A stretch of DNA of 64,000 bases, taken from contig JAJFLQ010000063.1 in NCBI GenBank assembly GCA_021772615.1, positions 20,424-84,423 on the forward strand. Direction: 5' to 3'. The position numbers were made by a program, and so were the translations under genes. Below are positions 28,220-37,353 of the stretch, one piece after another (the stretch's first letter is position 1; every line of letters starts with the position of its first letter). Source of the stretch: Verrucomicrobiota bacterium (GTDB lineage Bacteria; Verrucomicrobiota; Lentisphaeria; JABSQK01; JAJFLO01). The notes under the pieces are model-generated. The model ran no database searches. It was not told the origin of the DNA and saw nothing but the letters and a program-made list of their open reading frames with translations.

Positions 28220-28721
28220 CGGTCGCTGTCGTCGTGGTGGTGTCATCGCCGAAATCCGACTTACCGCCGTATTTGGCGACGAGCCGAATGTCGCGAATGA
28301 CGATGTCGTGGGACAACGCCTTGCACATGTCATATACCGTCAACGCGGCGACGGTGGCGCCTGTGAGCGCCTCCATCTCGACGCCGGTTTTGTAGTGGAC
28401 AACCGTGCGGCATTGGATAACCGCCTCGTCGGCACCGTTGACGGCGATGGTAATCTTACAGTCTTCAAGCTGCAGCGGGTGGCAGAACGGGATTAATTCC
28501 GGCGTCTTCTTGCATGCCATGGTACCAGCGATAATCGCGGTCTGAAATACCGGTCCTTTGGGGCCGGCAATGTCGCCGTCGGCCAGATTTGCCATTACGG
28601 CGCCTGGTAGCCACACCCGCGCCTGCGCGACGGCGATGCGGCGCGAAACTGTCTTGCCGCTCACATCGACCATTGCAGGTCGGTTGTCGGCATCGAGATG
28701 TGAAAATCCGGCAGTGCTCAT
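28212..28721 (-). CDS. moaC: Cyclic pyranopterin monophosphate synthase MoaC
   Basis: 169 residues from the ATG at 28721; a longer frame reaches 28757, but MSTAGFSHLDADNRPAMVDV is the usual start. Family marks are GKGN-like positions replaced by ADGDIAGPKGPVFQTA, IIAGTMACKKTPELIPFCHP, HYKTGVEMEALTGATVAALT and the end VIRDIRLVAKYGGKSD. MoaC makes precursor Z from the MoaA product. moaA is not in the window. It leads a two-gene unit with the MobB-MobA fusion and is divergent from the Na/Pi cotransporter gene. Confidence 0.96.
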   Translation of the reverse strand: MSTAGFSHLDADNRPAMVDVSGKTVSRRIAVAQARVWLPGAVMANLADGDIAGPKGPVFQTAIIAGTMACKKTPELIPFCHPLQLEDCKITIAVNGADEAVIQCRTVVHYKTGVEMEALTGATVAALTVYDMCKALSHDIVIRDIRLVAKYGGKSDFGDDTTTTTATDV

Positions 28722-28896
28722 GGCCGTCAATATGCCATACCGCGGCCGGAACGACAAACCGGGATTTGGGCCAAATCAACCAGAGGCAGCTTGAAGCGGG
28801 ACGGTCTGCCCGAATAGTACGGCAACGTGGGCATATTTGGCGGCGGTTCGCAATTCCGCGAGCGATGCCGCTTTCCTGCTTGAACCGGGGCATGGT

Positions 28897-30477
28897 ATGA
28901 ATCCTATTCTTCAAACCATTGGCGGTCTGGGGCATTTCCTGTTTGGAATGGCTGTGATGACGTCCGGCCTGCGAAAGCTTGCCGGCGACCGGTTGCATCG
29001 GTGGATCGGCCGCGTAACGCGCACACCGCTTTCCGGCGTGGTGACGGGCACGGTTGTCACTGCGCTGGTACAGTCGTCGAGCGCAACGACGGTCGCGGCT
29101 GTTGGTTTTGTCGGCGCCGGTTTGCTGACCTTTCCGCAGGCGCTGGGTGTCTTGTTTGGGGCCAACATAGGAACGACCGTGACAGGATGGGCGATCGCCC
29201 TTATCGGCTTCAAGCTCCAACTCGGGGCGGTCGCCTTGCCCCTGCTGTTCGTTGCGGCAGTCTTGTACTTGGCGAAGAGCCGCCGCCGGTGCAGAGGGGC
29301 CGGAAAGGCGTTGGCCGGATTCGCGTTGATCTTTCTCGGCATCGCTTACCTGCAGAGTGGCTTGACCGGCGCTCGCGATCTGATCGATCTATCCGCCTAC
29401 GACGCGCGTGGTGTCGGAGGACGGCTTGTGCTGCTGCTGGTGGGCGTCATGATCACCCTCATCACGCAGTCGTCGAGCGCAACGGTTGCGGCGGCACTTA
29501 CTGCGCTCAATACCGGTGTGTTTGACCTGCCTCAGGCAGCTGCAGCGATTATCGGCGCCGACATCGGGACGACGGCGACAGCCGGCCTGTCCACGATCGG
29601 CGGCAACACGGGATCGCGCCGAACGGGTTTCGCGCACGTGATCTATAACCTGATGACCGGTTGCGGCGCCTTTTTGGCCATGCCTGCTTTTCTTTGGGCG
29701 TGTCGCAGCATCAGTCCCAATACGGTCGCGTCGGCACCGGAATTCGTCGCCGTCGCGTTTCACACCACGTTCAACGTGATTGGCGTCGCGGTGGCACTGC
29801 CCTTCACGCATAGGTTTGCACGGTTGATCGAGCGAATTTTCCCGGAGCAGGAGGATGCGCTGGTTGCAGCTCTCGATGAAAGGCTTGTCGGTGATCCGGA
29901 CGCAGCGGCGGATGCGCTCGAGTCATCCTGCCGGGCGACGCTGGCGGCGGGCTTGCGGGCATCCGCGGTACGGTTGTCCGGTGTTAGCGATACGTCTGCG
30001 ATCGTGCTATTCTCTTCAATCTTGGACGCCTGCACGCAGGCGCGTGCGTTCGCCGTAAAAATTGGTGCAGTGACCGCTGGGAACGAGATCAATGCACACC
30101 GACTATTTGCTCTTATCCACCTTATCGATCATGGAGAGCGTCTGGTGCAGCGTGCCGGGACGTTCGATCGCTTCGACGAGCCGTTGGCGATGGGCCACCT
30201 ACAGGATCAAGCTGCGACGATCGCCCTTGGCTTCACGTCGCTTGCGGACCAGATCGAGTCCGGCGCAACAATAGATGTATTGCTCACCTTGCAAACCGCG
30301 GCCCAGGAAGTTGACGAAATAATTCCGAAAATCCGGCGAGACTTAATCACCAGCGCGACGCGCGGAAGCGTGTCTGCGGAGGCTCTCGATCGGGCTCTCG
30401 ACTCTGCGCGTTGGCTCCAGCGCATGACGCACCACGGCGCAAAGATCGCGGAGTACTCCACCAGACTGGAAAGGTAA
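28897..30477 (+). CDS. Na+/phosphate cotransporter family protein with C-terminal PhoU-like domain
   Basis: 526 residues from the ATG at 28897 (the frame is open from 28837). Two Na_Pi_cotrans repeats carry the hallmark QSSSATT motif: ALVQSSSATTVAAVGF and LITQSSSATVAAALTAL, each preceded by TGTVVTA- and LVGVMI-like helices. About eight or nine membrane segments end near residue 310, followed by a cytoplasmic helical PhoU-like region of about 200 residues. The usual role is sodium-driven phosphate movement at the inner membrane. No pho genes are next to it. Confidence 0.9.
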   Translation: MNPILQTIGGLGHFLFGMAVMTSGLRKLAGDRLHRWIGRVTRTPLSGVVTGTVVTALVQSSSATTVAAVGFVGAGLLTFPQALGVLFGANIGTTVTGWAIALIGFKLQLGAVALPLLFVAAVLYLAKSRRRCRGAGKALAGFALIFLGIAYLQSGLTGARDLIDLSAYDARGVGGRLVLLLVGVMITLITQSSSATVAAALTALNTGVFDLPQAAAAIIGADIGTTATAGLSTIGGNTGSRRTGFAHVIYNLMTGCGAFLAMPAFLWACRSISPNTVASAPEFVAVAFHTTFNVIGVAVALPFTHRFARLIERIFPEQEDALVAALDERLVGDPDAAADALESSCRATLAAGLRASAVRLSGVSDTSAIVLFSSILDACTQARAFAVKIGAVTAGNEINAHRLFALIHLIDHGERLVQRAGTFDRFDEPLAMGHLQDQAATIALGFTSLADQIESGATIDVLLTLQTAAQEVDEIIPKIRRDLITSATRGSVSAEALDRALDSARWLQRMTHHGAKIAEYSTRLER

Positions 30478-30499
30478 TACGCGATCGCCGGTCGCTCGC

Positions 30500-32710
30500 T
30501 CACTGCGCATCCCTATGGGCCATCATTTCTGCGAGGTCGGTGACGATGCGCATGGCTTCCTGGAGTGCGGCGTCAGCCTCGCGTCGTTCATGGCGGCGGA
30601 AGGTCTGTTTCCACGTTTTCTGGTTGCGCTCATATTCCTTGCGCGTTTCCAGATGCAGCGACAGGAGGCGCGGGCGTTTTTGGGCTTTGTAGGACGCAAT
30701 GTCATCGACCAGCCGCCGATACTGCAGGTTTTCCGACACCCGTAGCTCCGATCGCCGCTGCAACGCGGGGATATATCGCCCGACGTCGACGATATTGAGT
30801 GTTGGCCGCGGGTCAACCGAATCCCAGAACAACGCATTGCGCAATCGCGACTCGCCGATGCTTCGTATGTCCCTCGGCGACGGCAATATGATATCCGGCG
30901 TCACTCCGTTGCGTTGAGTTGATGCACCGGTGACGCGGTAGAATTTGCTCACCGTCAGCTTGAGCGATCCCGGATCACGGTTCTTGAACAATGAACTCTT
31001 TCGCAGCTGTGGCTTAAGGCTACGGATGTGTTGTACCGTGCCTTTGCCGTGTGTCTTTTCGTCGCCGACGATGACGCCGCGGTGGTGGTCTTGAATCGCA
31101 GCGGCAAAGATCTCGCTGGCCGAGGCGCTGTAGCGGTTTAGCAGCACGGCCAGCGGACCGTCGTAGTGAATTTCCGGATCCATATCATTATGCACTTTGA
31201 CCTGACCATGAACGTTTCGAACCTGAACGACGGGTCCCTCGCGAATGAATAATCCCGCCATCGCGACGGCGTCGGCCATGCTCCCGCCGTGATTCGACCG
31301 CAGGTCAATTACGACGCCAAGGGTGTCGGGCGTGACAGACTGTTGCAGTCGGTCCCTGATGTCGCGCGCGGAACTTTGAATTTTTCCGCTGCCTTTACGT
31401 CCGGACCTGCCGGTGTAAAACGACGGTAACGAGATAACCACAATTCGATCACGTGCCGCTGACTCGCCGTGTTCCGGGTTTATCTGTTGGTCCGTGGATT
31501 CGAATGCTGACATGTCAGCACTGGGCGTTGGCTCTGTCTCGCCGGCATTGGACGTGTCGGACGCGTCCGCCTCAGACGGAGTTGCCGGCGCCGGTGAAGC
31601 CGTCGTTGTCGGGGTATCGGCAACCGGGTTGTTCTTGTATTCCGCGGCTTTCGCCTGCCGTCCTTTGAGATCCACCGTATCTCTGATGATACCAATAATT
31701 TCAGGCTCGGCAGCCAAATCCTCGTCTGCGTCGATGACATACAGATTGATCCGGCTTCCCCTTGGGCCGCGAATATAGCTCACAATCTTTCGCAACGGCA
31801 GATTCGCCAGGTCCACGCGCTCGCCGTCTTCTTCTGCGACAGCAACGATGCGGTCGCCCCAGCGCAGCCTGCCGTCCCGTGCAGACGGTCCGCCGGGCAG
31901 CACGCGCACGACAGTTGGCGTTCCGTCGACCACTGTGAGCGCGGCGCCGATACCCTCGAGGGACAAGTTCATTGCGATATTAAAGTTGTCACGTGTCGTC
32001 GGGGACATATAGGACGAGTGCGGATCATAAACCCTGGCAAGCGACGACAAGTACATCTCCAGCACGTCCGCAGCCGTGTTTGTGCGGAGATCGCGCAGCT
32101 TGCGTTCGTACGATTGAAACACGGTCGCCGCCGCGCTGTCCGAATCGGCAGTCAGGCGGCTTACCAGTACATCGTTCTTGAATGCCAGACGCCATAATTC
32201 GCGGCTGTCCTCGGGCTCCTGGCACCACGATGCACCCGATCGGTTTGGCTGGTAGGATTCGTGCACTGTGAAATCAAGCGGATTGTCACGCTGTGACTGG
32301 ATAAAGCTATGCCATTCACCTACCCGCGTTACCAGGGTGCGATACACGTCGAAGGCAAAGTCGATATCGCCTTCGAGGAGAAAGTCGTCGAGCACCCTGC
32401 GGAAACTGGAAAAGTACGCGATGTCTGCCTGGCGAAAGTAAAGGCGCTGCGGGTCGAGGGTACGAATATACTCGTCCAGCAGATTCGCGGAGATCTCGTC
32501 GTCAAGCATATACTGCATATAATGCTCGTGGGCGATAGTCCGCGCAGCGACCCGGGCGATCGTTGATTCCGCCGGCCCGGCAGTTGGTAATTCAAAGGCC
32601 CCGTCCGCCGCCTGCACGGTGGATATCGCGGCAACGACACCGAGACAGGTGCACATGATTGTCGCGCGCCGCGCAATGACGAGAATATGACTTGTGGAAA
32701 ATATGCGCAT
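30500..32710 (-). CDS. prc: Tail-specific (C-terminal processing) protease Prc, peptidase S41
   Basis: About 736 residues from the ATG at 32710, which gives a signal peptide with core MCTCLGVVAAISTVQA. A helical N-terminal domain (to about 220) is followed by a PDZ domain (SLEGIGAALTVVDGTPTVVR, GPSARDGRLRWGDRIVAV) and the protease domain with the Ser-Lys dyad in NRYSASASEIFAAAIQDHHR and DEKTHGKGTVQH. A Ser/Thr/Ala/Pro-rich insert of about 55 residues lies inside the protease half, between GRQAKAAEYKNN and RDRIVVISLP; E. coli Prc has none there. The C-terminal domain is the usual charged helical tail. Prc cleaves proteins from the C-terminus in the periplasm and helps process peptidoglycan enzymes. 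AT-rich sequence 80 bases upstream could hold a promoter. Confidence 0.93.
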   Translation of the reverse strand: MRIFSTSHILVIARRATIMCTCLGVVAAISTVQAADGAFELPTAGPAESTIARVAARTIAHEHYMQYMLDDEISANLLDEYIRTLDPQRLYFRQADIAYFSSFRRVLDDFLLEGDIDFAFDVYRTLVTRVGEWHSFIQSQRDNPLDFTVHESYQPNRSGASWCQEPEDSRELWRLAFKNDVLVSRLTADSDSAAATVFQSYERKLRDLRTNTAADVLEMYLSSLARVYDPHSSYMSPTTRDNFNIAMNLSLEGIGAALTVVDGTPTVVRVLPGGPSARDGRLRWGDRIVAVAEEDGERVDLANLPLRKIVSYIRGPRGSRINLYVIDADEDLAAEPEIIGIIRDTVDLKGRQAKAAEYKNNPVADTPTTTASPAPATPSEADASDTSNAGETEPTPSADMSAFESTDQQINPEHGESAARDRIVVISLPSFYTGRSGRKGSGKIQSSARDIRDRLQQSVTPDTLGVVIDLRSNHGGSMADAVAMAGLFIREGPVVQVRNVHGQVKVHNDMDPEIHYDGPLAVLLNRYSASASEIFAAAIQDHHRGVIVGDEKTHGKGTVQHIRSLKPQLRKSSLFKNRDPGSLKLTVSKFYRVTGASTQRNGVTPDIILPSPRDIRSIGESRLRNALFWDSVDPRPTLNIVDVGRYIPALQRRSELRVSENLQYRRLVDDIASYKAQKRPRLLSLHLETRKEYERNQKTWKQTFRRHERREADAALQEAMRIVTDLAEMMAHRDAQ

Positions 32711-32972
32711 GGTATCGTTTCCGACTGTGTCTCCGTTCGAATGGTTCCCGAGTACCGGTGATTCGACCATCTTCTTGAATTGCAGCACGTATAATACTAT
32801 AGTTTTTACACCGTCGCGAAGGCAGACTGCATTCCCGAATTCCGTCGATGACAGGCCAGGCAGTGTGTCATCGTTGCCGCCTGCGGCACGTGGGCACAAA
32901 TCAGTAATGCCGTCACCCGGTGCCGGTATTCACTGGCGCTCCGTCTAATTTGAAGAAGTACGATCTTTGGTG

Positions 32973-33308
32973 ATGCCGATGAAGAACTGGTCATTCAGCC
33001 TCGCGATGCTCGTCGTTTATCTTGCGACCTTCCATCTCTGGATGCATCTGTCGCAGTCGTGGATTGTGGTGACGGGCGTGACCGTATCGTGGGTACTCTA
33101 CATTGTCCTTCTGCGCATGAAGCGAAAAGGGTATTTCGTAAATGCGTTTGATTTCTTTGCGCACTTTACGGTCGTTCTCGACATCCTGCTCGAAGCCATT
33201 CTGAACCTGGTGCACGACCACTTCGGATTCTATTTGTGCGCCCTTGCCTTTTCGGCCGTAATCGGCGGCTATCGCTACAAGAAGCTGCGTGAAACACATG
33301 TGAGCTAA
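32973..33308 (+). CDS. Small membrane protein of unknown function
   Basis: About 111 residues from the ATG at 32973; a second ATG follows at 32979 and a TTG precedes it at 32967. Three hydrophobic segments are visible (about 6-24, 30-47 and 78-92) separated by a basic loop RMKRKGYFVNA. The end is Lys/Arg rich (GYRYKKLRETHVS). I do not recognise a family. It is divergent from prc. Confidence 0.7.
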   Translation: MPMKNWSFSLAMLVVYLATFHLWMHLSQSWIVVTGVTVSWVLYIVLLRMKRKGYFVNAFDFFAHFTVVLDILLEAILNLVHDHFGFYLCALAFSAVIGGYRYKKLRETHVS

Positions 33309-33537
33309 CGCTCCGCGCGTTAGTCTTTGATATTCGCCTGTTTTCGGTTCCCCGCAGACTGGCTGACTCACTCTCGCGGTTGAATACCTGACCTGTCCAG
33401 TAAATTTTTTGTTGTAATACGCAGCAGAAATTTATACAATGGCTAATGTTCGGTAGATCACAGATGGACCATTGCGTTTCTTCTGCATGAACCATCCATG
33501 GTCATCTCGCAACGTATCTGGACGAGGGGGAATTATC

Positions 33538-34485
33538 ATGATTTATCTGATCTACGCATGTATCGCCGCTGGATTGGTGTTGCTGCTCCGCGGCGTTCGC
33601 GATTATATCGATAGCAATCGTCATCGCGGGCGGAAACCCATAATTCTGGGCGGCGGCATATTTTTCGTATCGGCCTGGTGCGCCTTTGACATTCTCGTGG
33701 CGGTAATGTGCTTTCTGTCCGTCGGTATACCTGCGTTGGTGACTGTCGCCAAGAAAACCAAGGTGGTCTGGGCCCGCCCGGCAGCCGGTGCTCTGGCCAT
33801 CATAGGGGTAATCGCTTCCATTGCCAATCTCGCGGTGAACGCGAGTCGTCCCGTGCATGCCGATATTGGGCCGACAGCGTTGGATCAGCAGATCGAGATT
33901 CAAGCCTGTGGCCAGGTACTCGGGGCCGAGCTGGAGCGCGTCGCGCGTACCGATGTCCTTGTGCTGGTGGACGCCAGTACAGATCGCGCGTTCGCGGATG
34001 ATTTTGTTAAAGGTCTTACTGCCGGGATCGATTCAACGATGGTTTCGGTGATAACCGAGGAGGTGCGCGCGATTCCCATGGACCCGATGGATCGGTTCAA
34101 TCAGGCGCGTGCCGCCGTGGGCGATAAGATTGATGTTCCGCTGGCGCTGCATCCGCAATGCAAATTGGTCGTAGCGATGGTGCCGATTCCAGCTGACTAT
34201 TTCAATGCGTACATCGACCGTCTCGACGACGCGGATGATGTCGATACCGTCCTCGCGTCACTGCCGAAATTCGTTCTCGTACATTACCCTACAGCGAACG
34301 TTGAAGAACTGTTGAAGCGGGGCCTCGTTGTATCGCTCGTCGTCAACAATCCGACACCGGTAATCTATGATGAATCACGTGCGGCCGCAGCCGATATCGA
34401 CGCCTTGTTCCAGGAAAAATACCTGATGGTCGATTCCGGTAATATATCGCAAATTCAGACCAAATTTCCGCAACTGTTTAACTAA
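33538..34485 (+). CDS. Membrane-anchored protein of unknown function with a periplasmic-binding-like domain
   Basis: 315 residues from the ATG at 33538, preceded by GAGGGGG. Three hydrophobic segments near residues 1-17, 38-60 and 75-95 are followed by a soluble domain of about 200 residues with an alternating alpha/beta pattern (VLVLVDAST, KLVVAMVPIPADYF, PKFVLVHYPT, VVSLVVNNPTPV). This looks like a Rossmann-like or periplasmic-binding fold, but I cannot name the family. It is followed after 43 bases by the prepilin/LamG gene, so they may be co-transcribed. Confidence 0.7.
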   Translation: MIYLIYACIAAGLVLLLRGVRDYIDSNRHRGRKPIILGGGIFFVSAWCAFDILVAVMCFLSVGIPALVTVAKKTKVVWARPAAGALAIIGVIASIANLAVNASRPVHADIGPTALDQQIEIQACGQVLGAELERVARTDVLVLVDASTDRAFADDFVKGLTAGIDSTMVSVITEEVRAIPMDPMDRFNQARAAVGDKIDVPLALHPQCKLVVAMVPIPADYFNAYIDRLDDADDVDTVLASLPKFVLVHYPTANVEELLKRGLVVSLVVNNPTPVIYDESRAAAADIDALFQEKYLMVDSGNISQIQTKFPQLFN

Positions 34486-34528
34486 ATGTTCGAATGGTGA
34501 AACAACGCCAAAAACGAGGATCTCGACC

Positions 34529-35416
34529 ATGTCTATATATAATATGAAAGGCACCGGCGTGCATCGATTACAGTGCCGTCGGTTTTCGCTGATTGAATTG
34601 CTCGTTGTTATCGCCATCATGTCCATGCTGGTATCGATGCTGATGCCGGCATTGGCGAAATCGCGGACCAAGGCGAAATACACGCGCTGGCAAGGTGTCC
34701 AGAACAACCTGAAAACCGACGGCGATGCTGCGGTCTTCTTCACGTTCGAGGAACTTGGTAAGCCAGTACTGACAAATCTGGCGCTCGGCAAAGTGCTGCA
34801 GGACGACGATAAGGTGGAGTACTACAGCGGGGTCATTGGCGGCGCCACGTGGGTGGAGGATGGTGGCCGGTGGCCGGGTAAACCGACGCTGTCATTCAGC
34901 GGCTTCGGTCTGAAAGAGATAGAAATCGAAAACTACAAAGGGGTCAATGGGGACGGCGACCGCACGATCAGCGCCTGGATCAGAACAGGTGGCACAGGAT
35001 TCCAGGGGATCTGTGCGTGGGGAAAATTTTCGGCCGGTGAGTATTTCGAATTTGCGCTCGACAACTCCGGCATATTGAATGTCTGGAATTTCGCCGGCAG
35101 CGTCTTTGGAAATACCAAGTTGAACGATAATGAATGGCACCATGTGGCTGCCGTATTTGAGAACGATGGGACGCCGGATATGTCGGAGGTTGTGCTGTAC
35201 GTCGACGGCCGCGTCGATGCCGAAGTGGGCGGCGCACCGGCACCGAGCAGCTCCTCGGCCGGTCCGATCAATACCAATGCGATCGATGGCATGGATGTTC
35301 ATATCGGTTACACTGCAGGATACCAGTTTCGCGGCAAGATCGATGAAATGGTTATTTACGAAAGTGCGCTGAGCAGCGGACAGATAAGTGCCATTTATCA
35401 GATGGGCAAGCCATGA
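34529..35416 (+). CDS. Prepilin-type N-terminus fused to a LamG domain
   Basis: 295 residues. A basic lead ends in a type II pseudopilin or type IV pilin methylation motif RRFSLIELLVVIAI followed by a hydrophobic helix; the usual Gly before the Phe is Arg here. Residues about 90-290 form a LamG/concanavalin A-like domain (GDRTISAWIRTGGTGFQGI, EWHHVAAVFENDG, VLYVDGRVDAEVG, GKIDEMVIYESALSSGQI). Proteins of this plan (short prepilin plus LamG) occur in large families in Lentisphaerae and Verrucomicrobia. The decayed fragment at 3903-4092 matches this C-terminal half. Surface or type II secretion pseudopilus location is inferred. Confidence 0.87.
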   Translation: MSIYNMKGTGVHRLQCRRFSLIELLVVIAIMSMLVSMLMPALAKSRTKAKYTRWQGVQNNLKTDGDAAVFFTFEELGKPVLTNLALGKVLQDDDKVEYYSGVIGGATWVEDGGRWPGKPTLSFSGFGLKEIEIENYKGVNGDGDRTISAWIRTGGTGFQGICAWGKFSAGEYFEFALDNSGILNVWNFAGSVFGNTKLNDNEWHHVAAVFENDGTPDMSEVVLYVDGRVDAEVGGAPAPSSSSAGPINTNAIDGMDVHIGYTAGYQFRGKIDEMVIYESALSSGQISAIYQMGKP

Positions 35417-35497
35417 TCCCTCTCCAGTGACGGCAGCTACGCGATATCGCGAGTATCACGTCAACGTGCATGATCAATCTGTGAATCCGTTGCTGTC

Positions 35498-36430
35498 ATG
35501 ACTATCGATGAGGACGATTTTCTTCGCGATTTATTTCCCCACCTCACCTCGGACGTCTCGATTATTGTCCCTCCGGGCGACGATTGTGCCGCGATCTGTC
35601 TCGCAAACGACGAATACATCCTGGTCACGGTGGATCAGGTAGCGGCAGGTACGCACTATGTGTCTTCAGACGGTTGCTCGCCGACGTTGCCTGGCGCGGT
35701 TGGAAGAAAGCTCGTAGCGCGAAACATCAGCGATATCGCCGCCATGGGGGGACGGCCATGTTATGGACTGTTGGCACTGGCTGTGGAGAAGCATTGTGAG
35801 CGGCGCTGGTTGGACCAACTCGCACGCGGCGTAACAGACGCTGCGCGCGAGTTCGGGTTCCACATCATTGGCGGCGACATCTGTGCAGCACGCGCAGGCG
35901 TAGCCGGCCTAACGCTGATCGGCGCCGTCGCCCCGGAACACATCTGCACCCGCAACGGCGCCAGAGCGAATGACGCCCTGTTCGTGACCGGGTATTTCGG
36001 AGCCTCGTTTGCGAGCGGCAAGCACCTGACATTCTCGCCGCGGCTGGATGAAGGCAGGTGGCTCGCGGAGCACGGTTGCGCTCACGCCATGATCGACGCC
36101 AGTGACGGTCTATTAAAAGACTTGCATCGCCTGTGCGCTGCATCCGGCGTTACGGCGGTTATCGATGAGACGACGATCCCGCGTACCGTACGTGATGGTG
36201 TCTCAGCCTCTGTGGCGAGCGCACTGCTCGACGGCGAGGACTATGAGCTTATCGTCGCCGTGCCGCAACATAAGCAACATGACGTGGCGACCCTATGGCC
36301 CTTTTGTACCCCACTTACCTGCATCGGCGCCTTCCGACCGGAAGGCAATACGCCATCAGTACGAAACCGAGACGGTGAGGACCTGCTTTCCACCTTCGGG
36401 AAGGGGTTCGAACATTTTACCGCGACATAG
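35498..36430 (+). CDS. thiL: Thiamine-monophosphate kinase ThiL
   Basis: 310 residues of the PurM-like ATP-grasp-like fold used by ThiL. Marks are PPGDDCAAI, the metal and substrate region LVTVDQVAAGTHY, VGRKLVARNISDIAAMGG, GGDICAARAGVAGLTLIGAV and IDASDGLLKDLHRLCA. The family PGD and GGD acidic motifs are present. It phosphorylates thiamine monophosphate to the diphosphate. The first residues FLRDLFPHL fit the family start. It stands apart from other thiamine genes. Confidence 0.92.
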   Translation: MTIDEDDFLRDLFPHLTSDVSIIVPPGDDCAAICLANDEYILVTVDQVAAGTHYVSSDGCSPTLPGAVGRKLVARNISDIAAMGGRPCYGLLALAVEKHCERRWLDQLARGVTDAAREFGFHIIGGDICAARAGVAGLTLIGAVAPEHICTRNGARANDALFVTGYFGASFASGKHLTFSPRLDEGRWLAEHGCAHAMIDASDGLLKDLHRLCAASGVTAVIDETTIPRTVRDGVSASVASALLDGEDYELIVAVPQHKQHDVATLWPFCTPLTCIGAFRPEGNTPSVRNRDGEDLLSTFGKGFEHFTAT

Positions 36431-36648
36431 ATATTACCAATTTGTAATTGTGGAATACGCCTGTTCGCCTTGAATCGAGCGAAAATTTGAGTAAGATAGT
36501 ACATAAATGTAACAGTTTCATTGCTGCGTTTGTTGCACGCCGCGCAAAATGCCCATGGCTAGCTTTAGCAGTGGCAAGTTGGTAAGTGCGGATAATGACG
36601 CAATAGACATAACGCCTTTTTCGCAAACCCAATAACTAAGGATCTAAC

Positions 36649-37284
36649 ATGACAGATAACAGATCGGCCGTTCTTTACATCGACGACGAGGAGCAGGCAC
36701 TGAAGTATTTCAGGCGCAGCTTCGAGAAGAAGTTTTCGGTTCTCACCGCGAACAGTGCGCAGGAAGGATTTGACCTTCTTGCGGAAAACGCCGACAACAT
36801 TGGTGTCTTGATGACTGACCAACGTATGCCGGGCGAGGGCGGCTTATCCGTTCTTAGCCATGCGCTGGAAAAGCACCCGGAGATCACACGTATTCTGGTG
36901 ACGGCGTATTCCGATCATTCTGTCGCAGTCGACGCGATCAACAAGGGAAAAATATTCGAGTACGTCGAAAAGCCCTGGGATATCAACAACCTTGTCAACG
37001 TGCTGGAGCAGGCGCTTGTGGTCCATGACATACAGAAACCGTGCTGGCAATCCAAGGGCGTCCACGACATCCTGCTGGATCTGGTTCACAAGAACAAACT
37101 TCCGGCATGGATGACCGAAATGTCCTTCAAGCAGGCAAAGCGCAAGTTGAATGACATCTTCGAAAAATGCTATCTGGCACAGGCGCTGGAGAATACGGAT
37201 GGCAACGTGTCCAAGGCCGCGCAGATATCGGCGATCAACCGTCGTACGATACAGCGCATCAACAAGCGTCTGCAAATCCGTTGA
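36649..37284 (+). CDS. Response regulator with receiver and C-terminal Fis-type helix-turn-helix, no AAA+ domain
   Basis: 211 residues. Receiver (1-125): LYIDDEEQ, VLMTDQRMPGEGG, VTAYSD, EYVEKPWD. A linker (about 130-165) leads to a Fis-like helix-turn-helix (NVSKAAQISAINRRTIQRIN). The stretch KQAKRKLNDIFEKCYLAQAL before the helix-turn-helix closely resembles that in the AAA+ regulator at 44696-46051 (KKAKRNLVDHFEKQYIEKLL). Proteins of this REC-Fis layout (RegA/PrrA-like) regulate without sigma54. The converging kinase 69 bases downstream is a possible partner. Confidence 0.9.
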   Translation: MTDNRSAVLYIDDEEQALKYFRRSFEKKFSVLTANSAQEGFDLLAENADNIGVLMTDQRMPGEGGLSVLSHALEKHPEITRILVTAYSDHSVAVDAINKGKIFEYVEKPWDINNLVNVLEQALVVHDIQKPCWQSKGVHDILLDLVHKNKLPAWMTEMSFKQAKRKLNDIFEKCYLAQALENTDGNVSKAAQISAINRRTIQRINKRLQIR

Positions 37285-37353
37285 GCCTCAAGACAGAGGT
37301 CGCCGGCAGCCCGTTTTGTGCGCGGGCCGGAATTCCAGCCTCGTGCTTTCCTG

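Noticed and set aside
28722..28896. Molybdenum cofactor riboswitch upstream of moaC
   Set aside because: The 175-base divergent region does not show the conserved paired segments I would expect, and I cannot fold it reliably by eye.
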